DNA of 64,000 nt, taken from Cristatella mucedo (lineage: Eukaryota; Bryozoa; Phylactolaemata; Cristatellidae). Positions 1 to 24,599 of this stretch are shown here, piece after piece (position 1 is the stretch's first letter; every line of letters begins with the position of its first letter). Location of the stretch: NCBI GenBank assembly GCA_009760855.2, contig WPIO01000034.1, positions 1,813,001 through 1,877,000 on the forward strand, in the 5' to 3' direction. The position numbers and the translations under genes are program-made. The notes beneath the pieces were generated by a model. The model made no database searches and had not been told where the DNA came from. It was given only the letters and a program-made list of their open reading frames with translations.

Positions 1-87
1 CGTCGATGCGGACGAGCGTCGCTATGAACGCTGCGTTTGCGGCCCAAACGATATCTTCGCAGAAGCGACTTGGTGCGTTTGCAACAA

Positions 88-180
88 AAACAATAATAAT
101 ATTAATGCACTTGATACAGCGCCCTCAGAGAACTCAATCTCTTTCTAAGCGCTTTATATTTGCTTTTGCACTCGCCCAAG
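88..180 (-). mobile_element. LINE-A tail fragment
   Basis: AATAATAAT tail, then the reverse complement of the LINE-A terminal hairpin (GCGCCCTCAGAGAAC and the following bases). Confidence 0.8.
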
Positions 181-359
181 AAAAGCAGCACTCTTCAGGG
201 CGACGATAGATTTCTTGGGAAGTGCATGAAACTGCCGCCGAAACAAGCGCCATAAACGACCCGCTCTGCCACAAAACCTGACGCGTAAACGGCCGGTCCA
301 AAGCGTGCCGTCCGCTAAGTGCGTCGGAAACCTCGCATCTATACTGCAGCTGATGGCTT

Positions 360-428
360 GAAGAGCTCTCTCTCTCTCTCTCTCTCTCTTCCTTTCTCTC
401 TGTCTGTCTGTGTGTGTGTGTGTGTGTT
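360..428. repeat. (TC)n then (TG)n
   Basis: About 30 bp TC followed by TGTC and TG units. Confidence 0.95.
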
Positions 429-429
429 T

Positions 430-2277
430 CTGCTATCTTACAAGGCTCGCCAGTTTCACCAGTCTCACAAGGCCAGACTCGGCGATTAAGCCAGGCAGCT
501 GAAAAATCGTGCATACTCAAAGCGGCTCGCCCGCTCAACCTCTGACCTCTGCTCAACCTGAGCTGTCTGCGGCTGCTGTGCCGAGCTTATCGCAGCGAGA
601 TACACAAATTTCTTATAGCAGCGTTTGCTACTGTCATCGGAAAGTACTTCTTCAGTACTTTTCATCTCGCCTGGGTATCACTCAGTCTGCACCAAAAAGT
701 TGGCTTAGAGCCTACGCCAGTGAAATACATTCGAACTACTTATTTTGAAAGTAGGGAAAGACTTATTAGGTAGTCTTACTCTTGACACGAGAAAAATTCG
801 TATTAACTGAATGAAAGCTGTGATTTTGAAGCTATCATACTAACCCTAAAGCAACTGATGCAGAAACTATTCTGACTCGCTTAGGAGCGAATCTCCAGGT
901 TAGCAGCCCAGGGTGTGATAACTCGTCACTATCATCATAAAACTGCCAGTTGATTAATGCTTCTAGAACTACTGCCTTTCACTCTAATGCCAGAAGCACG
1001 TTGGCTGCTAACAGGCACGTACCAGGATAGATAAAATGTGAGATCGAGATTAGCCTAGTTCAAAGAAGCTGTGGTCTGATTTTTACATGAAGGCTATAAT
1101 TGGTCTGGGGCTAATCGGTAGGCAAAGCTGCCGTAGATATGTATCTTTCAAGTCGGTTCAAAGAGGAGCAGGTAGCGAGCACCCAGTGGTCAGCCTTTCC
1201 AATGCCAATAGCTATTGCTACTGCAGCCTCCAGGCAAAGAATAAGACTTCAATTGATTAATTACCTGCAATAAACGATCAAGCAACAATGCTATAAATTA
1301 ATGTAGGCAGATAAATTATAGATGATATAATTTCGGACGGGCCAGCTTTTTTTTGGAACCTTCAAGCCTTGGCATCTCATCAACACAGCTACCTGCTTTC
1401 AGTGCCAAATAGCACTTCATTCAGACCTGGATCCATCCAGACTCCAGCCACGACTAGAGCCCTACTAGATGCTTAGAAGGTAGTAACGCCCGTATTAGGA
1501 AACTCTCCTCTGCCGTCCATATCCGCACCAAAAATGTGGATAACGTAAACAGTAACAGTGAGCTGCGGTTGTCTGGGCTCTTGCCATATATTTTCTGGAT
1601 AACAGTGACAAGGCGTAGGAATGAGCAACGGGCACAACTTGAGCAAAGAAATTAATGAGTAGTTCACTTTTGCAGATTACCCTATTGCAACTGTCAGTAA
1701 TGAGTGTTATCTTTGCTAGATTGATCGACACGATCTGGCTGTAAACCTCTTCTGCACAGCCAACTTGGGGCTTCAGGCTCCGAATAGTCGATTGACAAAA
1801 TCAATCGCTATTTCCAGATACGCACGACAATGAGGAAGAAACTTTATGACCAGACATGCAAATCCAACAGCTGGACTAACAATACTGCATCCAGTAACCA
1901 TTGAACATCTATATGTAATTATTCCTTAGCATCATATTTCAGATGACTGCAATTCCTGATACAAGTAATACAAGCAAACCAGAAGTAAAAATATAAGCTC
2001 TGGCACCAAGACCTTGTAATGAGCATTACCTACAGTAATTACTCCCCAAAGCAGAGCCATACTCTGGTGGGTTGCCAGCCAAAAGCCTTAAGTGACTCAC
2101 CAGCCTCAACAGAAGGCTCGGCACTACAACCAACCAGTGGCAGGCACGAATTGCAAGACTAATAGTGGCAAGCCCCACATCCATCCAAAACCACCGGGCT
2201 AGCACTGGCTATGGGCTGGGCTGGCATTACTGAGTGACATGAAGCACCTCGAATTGCCTGCAAAATGCACAGGCAAA
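430..2277. other. No recognised gene
   Basis: Only short frames without family resemblance; no clear repeat family. A CAG/CTG-rich patch begins near 2300. Confidence 0.6.
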
Positions 2278-2428
2278 TCATAACGATTTAAAGATCACTT
2301 TCCATGTACAGCTTTTCTTGTGCTCGATCGAGTCCGAAAGTCCTCCACAAATGGTGCACGGATTGATGGAGCAGTCAAAGTAGTGCAGGCATGGCAGCAC
2401 GACATGGCACATGAAGCAGTGGCAGCAG
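2278..2428 (-). CDS. Cysteine-rich candidate exon, unassigned
   Basis: After a possible acceptor (CTGAGCCTAG) the minus strand encodes CCHCFMCHVVLPCLHYFDC then INPCTICGG, ending at a TGA at 2278. Spacing of CxxC, CxHxxxC and CxxC looks like part of a RING-type zinc finger, but the first half is absent and no partner exon was found. It lies 570 bp downstream of the MyD88 stop, so it would belong to another gene. Confidence 0.25.
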
Positions 2429-3001
2429 CTAGGCTCAGGCAGGCAGCATGGGTAAGCCAGTGCCAAAGACTACCAGACCGTATCAGTTTTCGGCCGGTCA
2501 CACGCTAGTATGGCAATATAAACACGAGCAGCACCCGAAAACCCTCGCGAAGCTCACAGCTATGTCAGACGCAAGCTCACCGCTGCAGCCGATCGGAAAG
2601 TTCGAAGAAGGAGAATCTACCTTATTCGTCGCAAGCCACGGAAGATTCAGCGATGCGCTGGATCTCCAAGGCTGCCACTCATCCCCAACCCCACCCACGG
2701 TGAGAAGAGCAGGATCACACTCATGCAGAGGCAGGGACCCTGCAGCGCAGCCCCCCCCCCCCCCCCGTCCTGAGCAAGCATTCATTCACGTGACGCAGCT
2801 AGGAAACCTGCAGGAGACGAAAAATGGGGCGCGATCGGCTGACATGGGGCAGTGGATCGATGGCTGCTGTCCAGCAATGGCACGGCATGCAGCTGTGTCG
2901 ACATGACGGAGCACGAATCAGGTTCTGCCGCATCAAGTCTAACACCTCGGCTAAAGGAGAGAAGGAAAGGCAAAGCTCTCACGGCTGCTCCAGTGTGGGA
3001 C

Positions 3002-14353
<11,352 letters not shown>

Positions 14354-14585
14354 CCTGCTGCTGCTGCTGGCTGAGCGGCTGTTCTTCAAGTCATCTGGGC
14401 TTTCAACAGACCGTCACTGGCCTTCCGCGCTCATCAACTCTTGTTTGAGATCACCAGCAAGAAGGGTTTAAGAAGCAAGAAGGCCCGTAAAGGCAGCCGG
14501 ACAGGATTCCCCTAACCGGTAGCTAGAGCCTACCGATGGCATCATGGGACAGGCTGGTTGGGTGGGTGGGGAGGAATTCCAGTTT

Positions 14586-14604
14586 TCTCCCCCCCCCCCC
14601 CCCA
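14586..14604. repeat. Poly-C run
   Basis: Eighteen or so C residues; similar runs occur at 2750-2766 and 46278-46301 (as G). Confidence 0.9.
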
Positions 14605-14714
14605 TCCAGGCTCCTGTTGCATCCGGTATAAGGGACACGCCCCATAGTATTAGAGTTATCCTAAGGGCGATGGTTTCAGGATTGCGTTTACAGTCACTGA
14701 CATTAAATATTGAC

Positions 14715-14880
14715 TAAATACAATTAATCTGTACAGTACCCTAAGAGAACTAAATCTATATTCAGGTGCTTCACTTATGCCACACAGAGCTCGAGCCCAC
14801 GACCAGGTCAACAAATCCATTCACCTTGACCTTGGTCCGGAGCGAGCACCTTGTTCACTGTCTTAGCTACTTCCACAGCG
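14715..14880 (-). mobile_element. SINE-C copy, diverged
   Basis: Reverse-complement hairpin region (CCCTAAGAGAACTAAATC), B box GAGCTCGAGCCC and head near 14870. Confidence 0.7.
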
Positions 14881-15314
14881 TTCAGCTCCGTTGGCATCGT
14901 CCAATTAGTTGTTATACATAATGGGACGAACATGCGCACAGACTTTCGGCATTTTAGAAAGCTTCTTTTGACAAACGCTTAAACAGCACATATAAAAAGA
15001 CTAAAAATACACCCAGAAAGCCCGAGGTCACTAGCCCAGGTGGCCTGGTTCCGCGTTTCGGTAACGGGTACCTTAGCGCTCTAAGAGGACATGGTCCTTT
15101 TCGTCGGCAGGCGTTTGTTGAACTACGGCATTGGCGCCTGAGCCTCAATTAAATCGCAGCATAGACAGAATCTAGCTGCCTAAAAAAAGTGCCGCCATTA
15201 GTTACTAATCAACGGGCGTCCGTGAGATCTTGAAAGGCTTCTAGAAGAAGCTGAGCGAAATTAAAGTATGCTTCGATACCTGCGTGTTCCTGCTTTTACA
15301 ACGCCCAAAATAAT

Positions 15315-15390
15315 AATTATTATAATAATAAGACATTGTAATGGCACCCTGAGAAAACTAAATCTCTTCCTACGCATTGCGCATAAATGT
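15315..15390 (-). mobile_element. SINE-C or LINE-A tail fragment
   Basis: An ATT/TAATAATA tail followed by a decayed hairpin; the family cannot be decided. Confidence 0.5.
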
Positions 15391-15399
15391 ATAGGCAGG

Positions 15400-17150
15400 A
15401 CCCCCATAACCGGGAGCATTTGCGATTGCATGGCTGCACAGCATTGATGCGCATTCGGGAGAGCGGCAGAGGAAAAAGTGCGAACGAGACTAACCTATTA
15501 CACGCAAGACAACGAAACCTACTTGTAATCCATTTAACTTCACGTTCGGAAAAAAGTAGTTTATTTCTTCCAGTTTGCCCCCGCTGAGCGTAAGGATCCG
15601 CTACGTACTTGAATAAGAGAAGCAGCACTTGAAATGACAGATTGTGCAATAAGTATTATAATTGTGCAATCAGTAAAAGTTCAACAAAACTAGACTAAGT
15701 CACTAAATTGCTCTTGTAGCATAGATTGTGACCCAGGTAAACCAATGGTCACAGCAGACACTCATCTCGGGAAGTAGCGGTAAATTCCGAAAACTCTTTA
15801 CTTGGTCGCAATGGACAGGAGTGTCACTTCGAGCCTTCTAGAAAACGCAGCTGGTACAAAAGCAGACAGGCTAACTGCCTGAGTTCATATATCTATACAT
15901 CTGCCGAGTCACGTGCCTAACAGTTTAATCTGCAGGCTGATCGGTCAGCATTCCTTCCACCCATAAACTGATTCGTATGTTGCTGATGCGCATTAATTTT
16001 TTCGGGATATATAAGCAATAATAGGAAGAAGAAGAATTAAGCAACTGTGCAGCACTCCGACAAAACGAAATCTTTGTAAAGGGTCCATGCAAATGCATGC
16101 AGCAGCAGCACAAGTTCTCGCTGTCTGGAAAATCTTGCTTGCAAACTGCCTAATTGAAAAACTTACTCGTCATTCATTCGGCACTCTGAAATATAATATT
16201 CGATGATGCTATTGTAGCCTTGGTTGGCTATTGCACCAGACTTTAAGGGAAGTGCACCTTCGCGGTATAGCTAACAAGTAGTCTCTGCTGCATCGCCTAA
16301 TTTATTTCCCATTACCTCTCTAAATTCTTCGCTTTAGCTATGTTTGAACGAATTTATAACATAACCAGAGATACTGAACCGGTGGTGCAGCTTTGCATGA
16401 CAATTTCACGTGCATTAGGGACGTCCAAGTTGACCGTAGAGGAAACGCCTCTTCCTGCTTTGCTTGCGGTTCGCTTGAAGTGATCGCGACCCAACGGGAT
16501 TTGGAAACGAAGGACGAGCGAGCAATGAAAATGCGAGCTGGTCGGCCTCGTCTAATGTTCAATGCACGCGAGTCGAGCTGCCTGCGAGTCGTAATTGGCA
16601 TACTGAAAACACTGGCGAACTTTGGCAGTACCTGGATGCCAATGCCTGGTGTACTTCGCAGCGAAAGTGTGCTGAGGGTTCTCCGTTTAAGGGGAGCCTA
16701 GTAGCTGGAGCAGGAGGCGTTCCCCATATAGTGAGCGCGCCGCTAGCTAGGCCGTCCCCTTTTCCCTACGCTTCCCCGCCCCCACGATCGTCACTGAAGA
16801 CTAAGCTGTGCCCTAATTCCATTCATAGAGCAACCACAGAGTATGTGTAAAATAAGCACTTGGATTTAGCGATATGAATTTTCATTAATTTCGAATGCTG
16901 CTTCACTGTGAAAGCTGTTGCTTATCTCCCTTTATAAAGATGACATTGGTATTGCCCCCAGAAACAACTCGTGGCTTCGTCTCTGACAGGACCAATTAAA
17001 TTCTGCAGAGTGAATGAATCTTGCTTGCAAATGTTTGGGAACGCAAATAGAGTAAGCAAATAGAAAAACAACTACTATTTATAATGTTTGTTATGAAACA
17101 TTAGCAAGTCCATAAGAAACTGTTTTTGACAGTTGCCAGAGATTAATTGA
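15400..17150. other. Intergenic, nothing recognised
   Basis: Short frames only, including a 102-codon plus-strand frame at 16393-16701 with no family resemblance. Confidence 0.55.
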
Positions 17151-17154
17151 AGCT

Positions 17155-17260
17155 CATGAGTAGTAATAATAATACTAATAAGCTTGATAAAGTGCCAACA
17201 GAGAACTCAATCTCTTTCTAGGCGCTTTACATTTACTGCAAAGGACACGCGATCGAAGTG
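17155..17260 (-). mobile_element. LINE-A tail fragment
   Basis: Reverse-strand hairpin and short UTR piece with an AATAATAATAC tail. Confidence 0.75.
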
Positions 17261-17559
17261 ACAATAATTAATTAGGAACCGGCCATGACCATGTTATAAC
17301 CCATGGCTTTGCCATTATTTAATATTCCTAAATTCGGGTATGTAAATACTTGAAAAAATATTTAGTTCTCTTAGGGAGCTATAAGTATGATTTTCTAAAA
17401 CTATTAGTTATTATATAAAAGACAATTTTTTAATGATGGTGACCAGTGTAACGTATTGGTCGGGGTTAGTTCCTCTTCGGCTGCTAAATACACAGGTCTA
17501 TGTAAAGAATATAGATTTTCTATTTAGGTAAGAGTCTATAAGCGTAAAAACCACGTGAT

Positions 17560-17655
17560 ACTTCCTTTGCAGCAAATGTAAAGTGCCTAGAAAGAGATTG
17601 AGTTCCCTGAGGGTGCTTTATCAAGTGCATTATTGTTATTACTATTATTCTGAAG
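17560..17655 (+). mobile_element. LINE-A tail fragment
   Basis: Plus-strand hairpin (AAGTGCCTAGAAAGAG and downstream) with ATT-rich tail. It lies about 300 bp from the inverse-orientation copy at 17155. Confidence 0.75.
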
Positions 17656-19637
17656 CTTCGGAAAGTGGGCCTGAGCATTCAATTATAAAGCTGGTGCGCT
17701 ATCCCTACTAATGGGCAATCTTGCAGCTCTTTCTTAATGGCAAATTACGTTTAATATGTGTAAAATTAAAATTGATTGAAAAATTCTTCAAAAATTATTT
17801 GAAGGCGCAATTCAGCGTTAAATTTAACGTATGCAAGTTATGGCTACGTATGCAAATTACGAAAGTACTTTCCCTGATAGTTCCCTGGCACATGTCAAAG
17901 CAAAGAAGTCGAGATATTGTACGATGGTGTCAACGAACGATTGACCAGTCAGTGAGCATCACCCTCAGTGACGGTCAGACATCCCTCCAGTGACCTTTGA
18001 ATTTTTGTTAACAATCGTAAACTCAATTAAGTCACTATGCGGGACCGCTACTCGTTGCCCATTCGCACCGAGACGCTGGACCGTCTTCACAAAACTAAGT
18101 TACTTAGCAGCTTCGATATGACGTTCACCGCCGAGTTAAGGTTATTCGAGCAGATAGACCGAAAACGGCGGCGTTTTCATTACCCTACGACCTCTACTAG
18201 TATTGTCGTATGCCATTCGGACTCAAAAATGCCCCTGGGACAATTCAACATGTCGTCAATGACCTTATTCATGCGATTGATATAGAAGATGTCCACGCAT
18301 GCCTCGCCGACTTCGTTTGCTTCCGAGAAACTTGGGATGACCATGCGGCTGGCTTTGATAAAGCTCTAAGCCTGTTCACGTCATCTGGGCCTAAACTCTC
18401 AAGAGAGAAAACAGAGAGTGCTGCTTTACCCAACAAAAATTGGTTTTCCCTTTTGGTTGTTTTCATTTTTATTTTCACTTCGTGCCGCAGGAAGGAAAAG
18501 ACCACAACCAAAAAAAAGTTGCCAGTCATCCACAGCTGGCGACTACCTAAAGGGGATGGCGAATTGTCAATCACTCGAATTGCTTCCTCGGACTCATAGA
18601 CTTGTATCGTTAGTTTATCCCACCCGGGCCTTGCCCAGATTTCTGCTATCCTCTATGGTCAGCGGAAGCACTTCGAGTGGCTAGGGGAATCTAGATTGGC
18701 CTTCAACAAACTCAAAGGTCTACGCATCGACGATGTGGAGCTTTGGCTACCCGACCCCGACATTCGTTCAGCGTGACGTGCGATTCTTCTTCAGTGGCGG
18801 CTTACTTCGTCCTGGAACAGGTCGATATGTGCGATAAAGCACCAGCCGTTGGCATTTGGAGGGCGGAAGCTGAATGCCAAAGAGGCGAAATATTCTGCCA
18901 CTGAGCTGGATTGCCTTGCCAAATAGTAGAGGCACTGAAAGTGTACATGTCTTACTTGTTGGGCACTACTTTTTCTCTGTAAACTGACCGCTGAGCGTTC
19001 GAGTGGTTACTTCTTGACGAGAACCGCAGAAGGATCCGCTGGGCGTCTGTGGCGTTGGGCGCACAAGCCGGATGAGTTCAACTTCAAGGTGTTCCACAAA
19101 CCCGGTAAGGCAACGTTGTTGCTGATGCTCCAGCTGGGCTCATCTTCACATCACAGCAACTTATTTGGAGACTGGATGCTTTCGAAATATATCATTCGTG
19201 GAGTATGAGGATCCTGATTTTAATTGCCTACCTTCGGAGCTTGGTAAAAGAAAGCCTTCTGCTGGACGGTTCCAAGCGATACTGTCCAGTATTGTTGTGG
19301 ACTCGGCAACAGGACTGCTTACTGTATACAGTACTCGAATCACGTTGCCTCCAACACTTCAACGGAGTTGTATGAGGGCTCTTAAGGGGGTAAGTCGGCC
19401 GGTAGTGGGAGTTATCCCCCAACATGGCCGCAAATAGGGGGAGTTGTCCCCCAAAAGCACATTTATTAATGGCAACCCATGTGCAGGGCACCGTGCTATG
19501 GAAAATATTGTTTCGATGATCTATGAGCGGTTGCTCTGGTTAGTAATGAAGGAGGACATTGATGATCGGGTTTAATCTTGTGCGGCTTGTCAGGAGCGCC
19601 GACCGCCTACTCCGAAACAAAAGGCTGCCTTGGTCAG

Positions 19638-19790
19638 ATATAATTCATTTGTATAGCGCCCCAAGAGAACTTAATCTCTATTCAGGCACTTCACATATGC
19701 CTCGGGGCTCGAGCCCACGACCTCAGCCAGACCTTGGTCGGGGCGAGCACCTTAACCGCTGGACCAAACCAGCTGCCGGCACCAAGCCAG
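19638..19790 (-). mobile_element. SINE-C copy inside the Ty3-type element
   Basis: Reverse-complement copy: tail AATTCATTTGTATAGCGCCC, head at CGCTGGACCAAACC. Confidence 0.8.
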
Positions 19791-20007
19791 CCGTTCGAGT
19801 TTTTTTCAGTTAGACTTTAAGTGCAGCCTTCCTGAAACTTCTGCTGCAAATAAGCATCTTTCGGTTGCTTACGACTATTCATCTAAGTACATTGTTGCTG
19901 TCCTTCTACCGAGCAAGCTCACAGAGACATTTAAGGATGTTTCGTCCACAGTGCTGTGCTCGTCTCTGGCAGACCGAATAGCTTGTGGAATGATCGAGGT
20001 TGGCGAG

Positions 20008-20150
20008 CCGTGTCGGCTCAGTGGGTAAGACAGTTGCTTTTCACAACCTCGGTCCCAATATCGTGAGTTCAATTCCTGTGGTTATGGCCGTAAAGGCTCG
20101 TCAGTCGCTGTACATAAGAGGCTGTTCAATCAGTTAGTATGGTATCGAGT
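20008..20150 (+). mobile_element. SINE-B copy inside the Ty3-type element
   Basis: Head at GCCGTGTCGGCTCAGTGG, tail AGGCTGTTCAATCAGTTA. It is inserted in the pol remnant. Confidence 0.75.
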
Positions 20151-20870
20151 ATGAGTCGGGACTAGTGCACGAAGTCTGCCGACTGCTTCACATGGAAAAA
20201 GTACGCTCTGGCGTTGCTAATCCTGCCACTATTGGAGGTATCGAACGGTGCAGTCAATCTATTGGTAGGCAGCTCCGACTATTTCTTCTTCGAGACCGGA
20301 AGAAGTGGGAATCGCTTGTTCCGTATGCATGCTCTGCACATGAAACCTCGAAACATGCAACGACTCAGTCGTCTCCGTGCGAACTAATATTTGGGCTCAG
20401 GACACGTCAGTCACTTGTGATGCAATGCTGGTGAGACTCCTACAACAAGACAGCTGAGATAGCTAACCAGCCGCAATGACTAGCTGCGATGAATACAGAA
20501 ATCGGATCTAGCAGGTGTGCGATACGGTGACCAAGAACTTGTAACTGAAACTAGATAGGCAAGCAAAAGAGTGGACGAACTAAGACAGTGCAAATTGTGC
20601 TTTTTCAAGATGAAGGGAGAGTGTGGCTTCAGGACTCGCGAAAATCATCTGGTCGTGGGAGCCCTAAACCCATCTTAAATCAGCTCATCCTTCATATTCA
20701 CTGGCGAGGCCCGGGTGCTGTTATGCGAAAGGTCACTGACCTTTCGCATCTAGTCAGGTTTGGAAGGGCGAGGCATTCCATTGTAAACTGTGACCATCCG
20801 TTTCGTTTTAAGGATCGGAACCAGCTGACCGATGAGAAACACACTTCAGGGTAATCAGGATCGCAGTAGC

Positions 20871-22184
20871 GATGCACAGCAACCAGAGCCCGCAGAGGAT
20901 CTCTTGAAGGCTACAGATGCTTTGTCAAGCACTTTTGCCTACGGGCTTCCTGAATCGGCTTTTCCTGCTGCTGTTGACTGGACTGCGAACGGCTGCCAAT
21001 CGCCATCTGCTACCATAAACTAGACCAACTGAGCCGTGATGTAATGAACCAACCCAATCCTTGGCCAGCTACATGTACTAGTTCACGAGCTGTCCAACTT
21101 ATAGTATAGCTGAGTGACTATCAGATTGACTAAATCCCCAAGCCATATTTAGGGGAAAAGTCATTGGGAAGAAGTTATAATATTACATCAGTGCACTAGA
21201 GGTTAAGGCTGGAGCGATTCCATGCTATGTTAATAAAGACTTGGGTGTACTTTATCGCTGTTAAATTATACCTGCACTGAGCACTTTCCATAACTGCCTG
21301 CCGTGCTTCAGCAAGGTCTAGCATCAATTAAGGATGCTGAGTTAATTAATATTTAAGCCCTGAGCTGCAGTGCGCTCTTTCACAACATTTGCCGTCAGAA
21401 GTGCTGGATAATCACTGAGAATTGCGATATCTTTGGTACCGTTTAGCAACCATCGTGTGGTAGTCTCGTTGTTTTGAATATATGGCTGGGGAGTAGGTCG
21501 GAATTGTGTCTTTTGAAATTGAAGGGTAAAGGGCGAATATACTGCCCGCAAAAAAATGAGTCACTGAGCGCTGAATTACTTGCTTGCAATGCCAAGTAGG
21601 ATTTGAAGAATAAGCCCTCCTACAAACTGTTGAATTGTAAGCAATCAAGAGAAGCGGAACAACAAAGCAGGACCGCTCTAAAATTGAGTGGATTGGAAAG
21701 TAGTGTCCTCCCAGACATGGACCAGAGAGACACGATATGGCTGTTGAAAAGTGCCTAATGACATTTCTAAGAAAATGTGGTACAGATTTTGCTATCGTAA
21801 ATGCAGAGCTGATTCGATATAGGGTCAAGCAGTTAGCTATGCATTAGCTGTGGCCAAAAATAGCCATCATTCTGCCGAGACTAATGCTGAGGCTTCTACG
21901 AAGCTTGAACAGGATAATGCCAATAAATGCTGCGTATGGGCGAGCCAACTACGGTAAGTCTCAAAGTGTCAAGCTCGATATGTGACCGATTAAAAACTCA
22001 TACATGCCAGACATCCTTACAGCTCCTGGCATTAATCAGGGAAATCCAGCTTACAGCCCAGGTCTTATCCGGCTTACTAAGCCAGAGGTAAAGCATCTCG
22101 AACAGAACACTGTATTATCACCCGGCTGGCTTACTGAGCCAGAGTGAAACTTACTTCCACAATTCCCGTGCCATGACATCTGTA
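20871..22184. other. Intergenic, nothing recognised
   Basis: Downstream of the Ty3-type remnant. An LTR could lie here, but no matching upstream copy was seen. Confidence 0.5.
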
Positions 22185-22450
22185 CTCCTGCTGCTGCTGA
22201 CTGTGACGACAGATCGTTTCTGGTCCTATTGAGCTGCTACTTTAAGCCACCCACTTACTCGCCACCGCCCTTGTGAATCAGCGATTCTTCTCACTTTTCT
22301 TTTCGATGCTATTGGGATGAAGTCTGCTGGCTATAGCATCCGTACCGAAAGCCACTTGGGCTGCCAGTGCGAGATAAGAAGCTTTCCGATGTAGCACCCA
22401 CTCAGTCGTAGTGGTCGTTGTGGAGTTTCAGGCAGAGATACATTACATTA
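22185..22450 (+). mobile_element. LINE-D 3' end, plus strand
   Basis: Ends CAGAGATACATTACATT, as expected for the family tail. Confidence 0.65.
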
Positions 22451-23609
22451 AACCAGACAAGAGCAGGAAGAGAGCACCAAGTGGGCTGAAAATAATGTGC
22501 AGTTATCTGGTATGCTGGCCCTGATTTGGGGTATGCTGGTGCGTCGAGCAAAGAGACCGTTCTCTCTGTATTGTTTAAAACAGTGGCAGAGTCTGTTGCT
22601 GTGGTAGCTTGCTTTGCCTGGTAATGCAATACATATCTTAGGGTGATGAAGTGATTTCCATGAGAATGTTCAAGCAGGTTTACTAATCTGACATCGTGTT
22701 GTCAATGGTGCCTGTAATACGCGTCACGCGATTGTTGCCAACTTTCTTTGTGTACGCGATGAAGATCCACCTCTCAACGATGGTCAATGAACTCTGCGCC
22801 GATGTTTTGTAACGACGGAGATAAATGCTTACTGCTATCACGCATTCATAGCTTCAATGCTTCCTCACTGTATTTTTTAAGACTTCGTGAAAATATTTTT
22901 GGCGGTGATTGAAATGCTTCCGTCGTTTCTTCAGCCGCTGTGTTGTAACAACTTAGATTTGGCCAATCCAATCGCACGATGTCCATGCACCCGTCAACCA
23001 CCTCAACCAAAATCTTATCCTACGAACATGCTATGGCTGAAAATTAGCGTTTCCTACAAGCGAATGGATTTGACTTACCGTTTGAATACGCAGTAACTTT
23101 CATTCATTAGATTTTGAAAGTCTGCCGGACGTCTACACTTGGCTGTTCGATTTTCCGGGCATTGAATACAACACAGACTGTCTGAATGTGTGGCAGGTAA
23201 TACTGTATTCGCGAGTCAATGTCAGAGGTGATCTTCTTGATAAGTCGCAGTACGAGCCTTTGTGCAGTTGATCGTGGAGGTTGGCTTCACTTTACGCTGT
23301 TTACCCTAATCATTTTCTAGTTTGAGATCGTGTGGCGTGTCTTCTGATATGAGAATGAAGAGAAAGGTGCAAACCAGTAACCAGCTAAGTGACGTGTTGA
23401 TGGCCTGAACATCAAAGAAGCCAACGACTCTGATCGATGTGTTGAAGCGAATATTGCAAATCTCTCACCTCACGGAGAAATCAAACTCCACGAACTCCTC
23501 AAATGTGTATTTCCAACACCAATAAACAATCAATTTTGCTCCAACTACGCCAGCTGCCGGCTGGAATCGGGTCGAAATATATGCGACGAATTTTTGCAAG
23601 CTCTCCCCA

Positions 23610-23748
<139 letters not shown>

Positions 23749-23799
23749 CCCTACTATCTCGACCTTTATATACTTCATCAGCATCAAAGTATCGGACTG

Positions 23800-24430
23800 T
23801 GCACTCAGGCATTTAAAGTTGGTGCAATACTGTGCTATGTGCGACGGAAACCAAACTACAGTTAGGCATACCTGAGTGAGCTTCACAGTTGCCACATCAC
23901 ACCGCTTCTAGCCAACCTGCACTGGCTTCCAGTCAAGCAAGCCATCGAATTCAAGGTTCTGTCACACACTTTTAGGTACTTTCATTCTTTGTCTCCAGCC
24001 TACCTATCAGAGCTACTCCCCCAGGCTAGACATCGTACACCCTGCTTTCCTGAATCAAATCGTGTAGCCATCTTTCGAACCTCAAACCCTTTGGAGACCC
24101 TGCCTATAGTTCGTATGCTCCCAAAGAGTGGAACTCACTTCCGACTGACGTCATGACGTGGCGACATTAAAAACTTATAACGCACCTGTTTTCACATCAT
24201 GTAGTGGGGTTTTGTATTCGTCTTTCGTGTGCTCATGCTTGATGACACTGCATGCTACCACTAAGTAGATTTTACATGTTAGCATAGGGCATATCACCTC
24301 TAACCCTATTATGCTTATTGACATTATGCACGCTACCACTAATCGCCTGATTGTGCTTTCTTTACAACATATGTAAAGTGCCTAGAAAGACATTAAGTTC
24401 TTTTAAGGAGCGACATAAATGTGTACTGCA
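23800..24430 (+). mobile_element. LINE-A 3' end, diverged
   Basis: Plus-strand traces of LHWLPVKQAIEFKVL (about 23922) and of the WNSLPTDVMTW region (about 24130), then the UTR and a degraded hairpin near 24375-24410. Confidence 0.75.
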
Positions 24431-24599
24431 GTTCCGGCCTTTGCTCAATATGAGTGCGAACAAGAACTGCTGGGCGGGTAAAAACTCATTTGTCCTGGAG
24501 CAGTTAGCCACAGAGAAGCACCAGTGTGGCGAAATAGCAGAAGCTTAAACTTGAGAGCGAGCCATGAAGCTCTGGGACCAGCTGCGCTCTCCTATCCGT

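Larger units (their letters stand above)
18037..20870 (+). mobile_element. Decayed Ty3-type LTR retrotransposon pol region
   Basis: Fragments in Ty3-type pol order: reverse transcriptase (FDMTFTAELR and MPFGLKNAPGTIQHVVND at 18037-18400), RNase H end and linker (FNFKVFHKPGK at about 19077), integrase (ERCSQSIG to SPCELIFG at 20220-20395), and a C-terminal region (WRGPGAVMRKVTDLSHLVRF, about 20700). There are many stops and frameshifts, and the catalytic YLDD box is not intact. A SINE-C (19638-19790) and a SINE-B (20008-20150) are inserted. I found no LTR pair or primer-binding site. Confidence 0.85.

Noticed and set aside
1..87. Open Cys-containing frame at the left edge
   Set aside because: All minus frames and a plus frame are open over only 85 bp before a LINE tail, so nothing can be supported.
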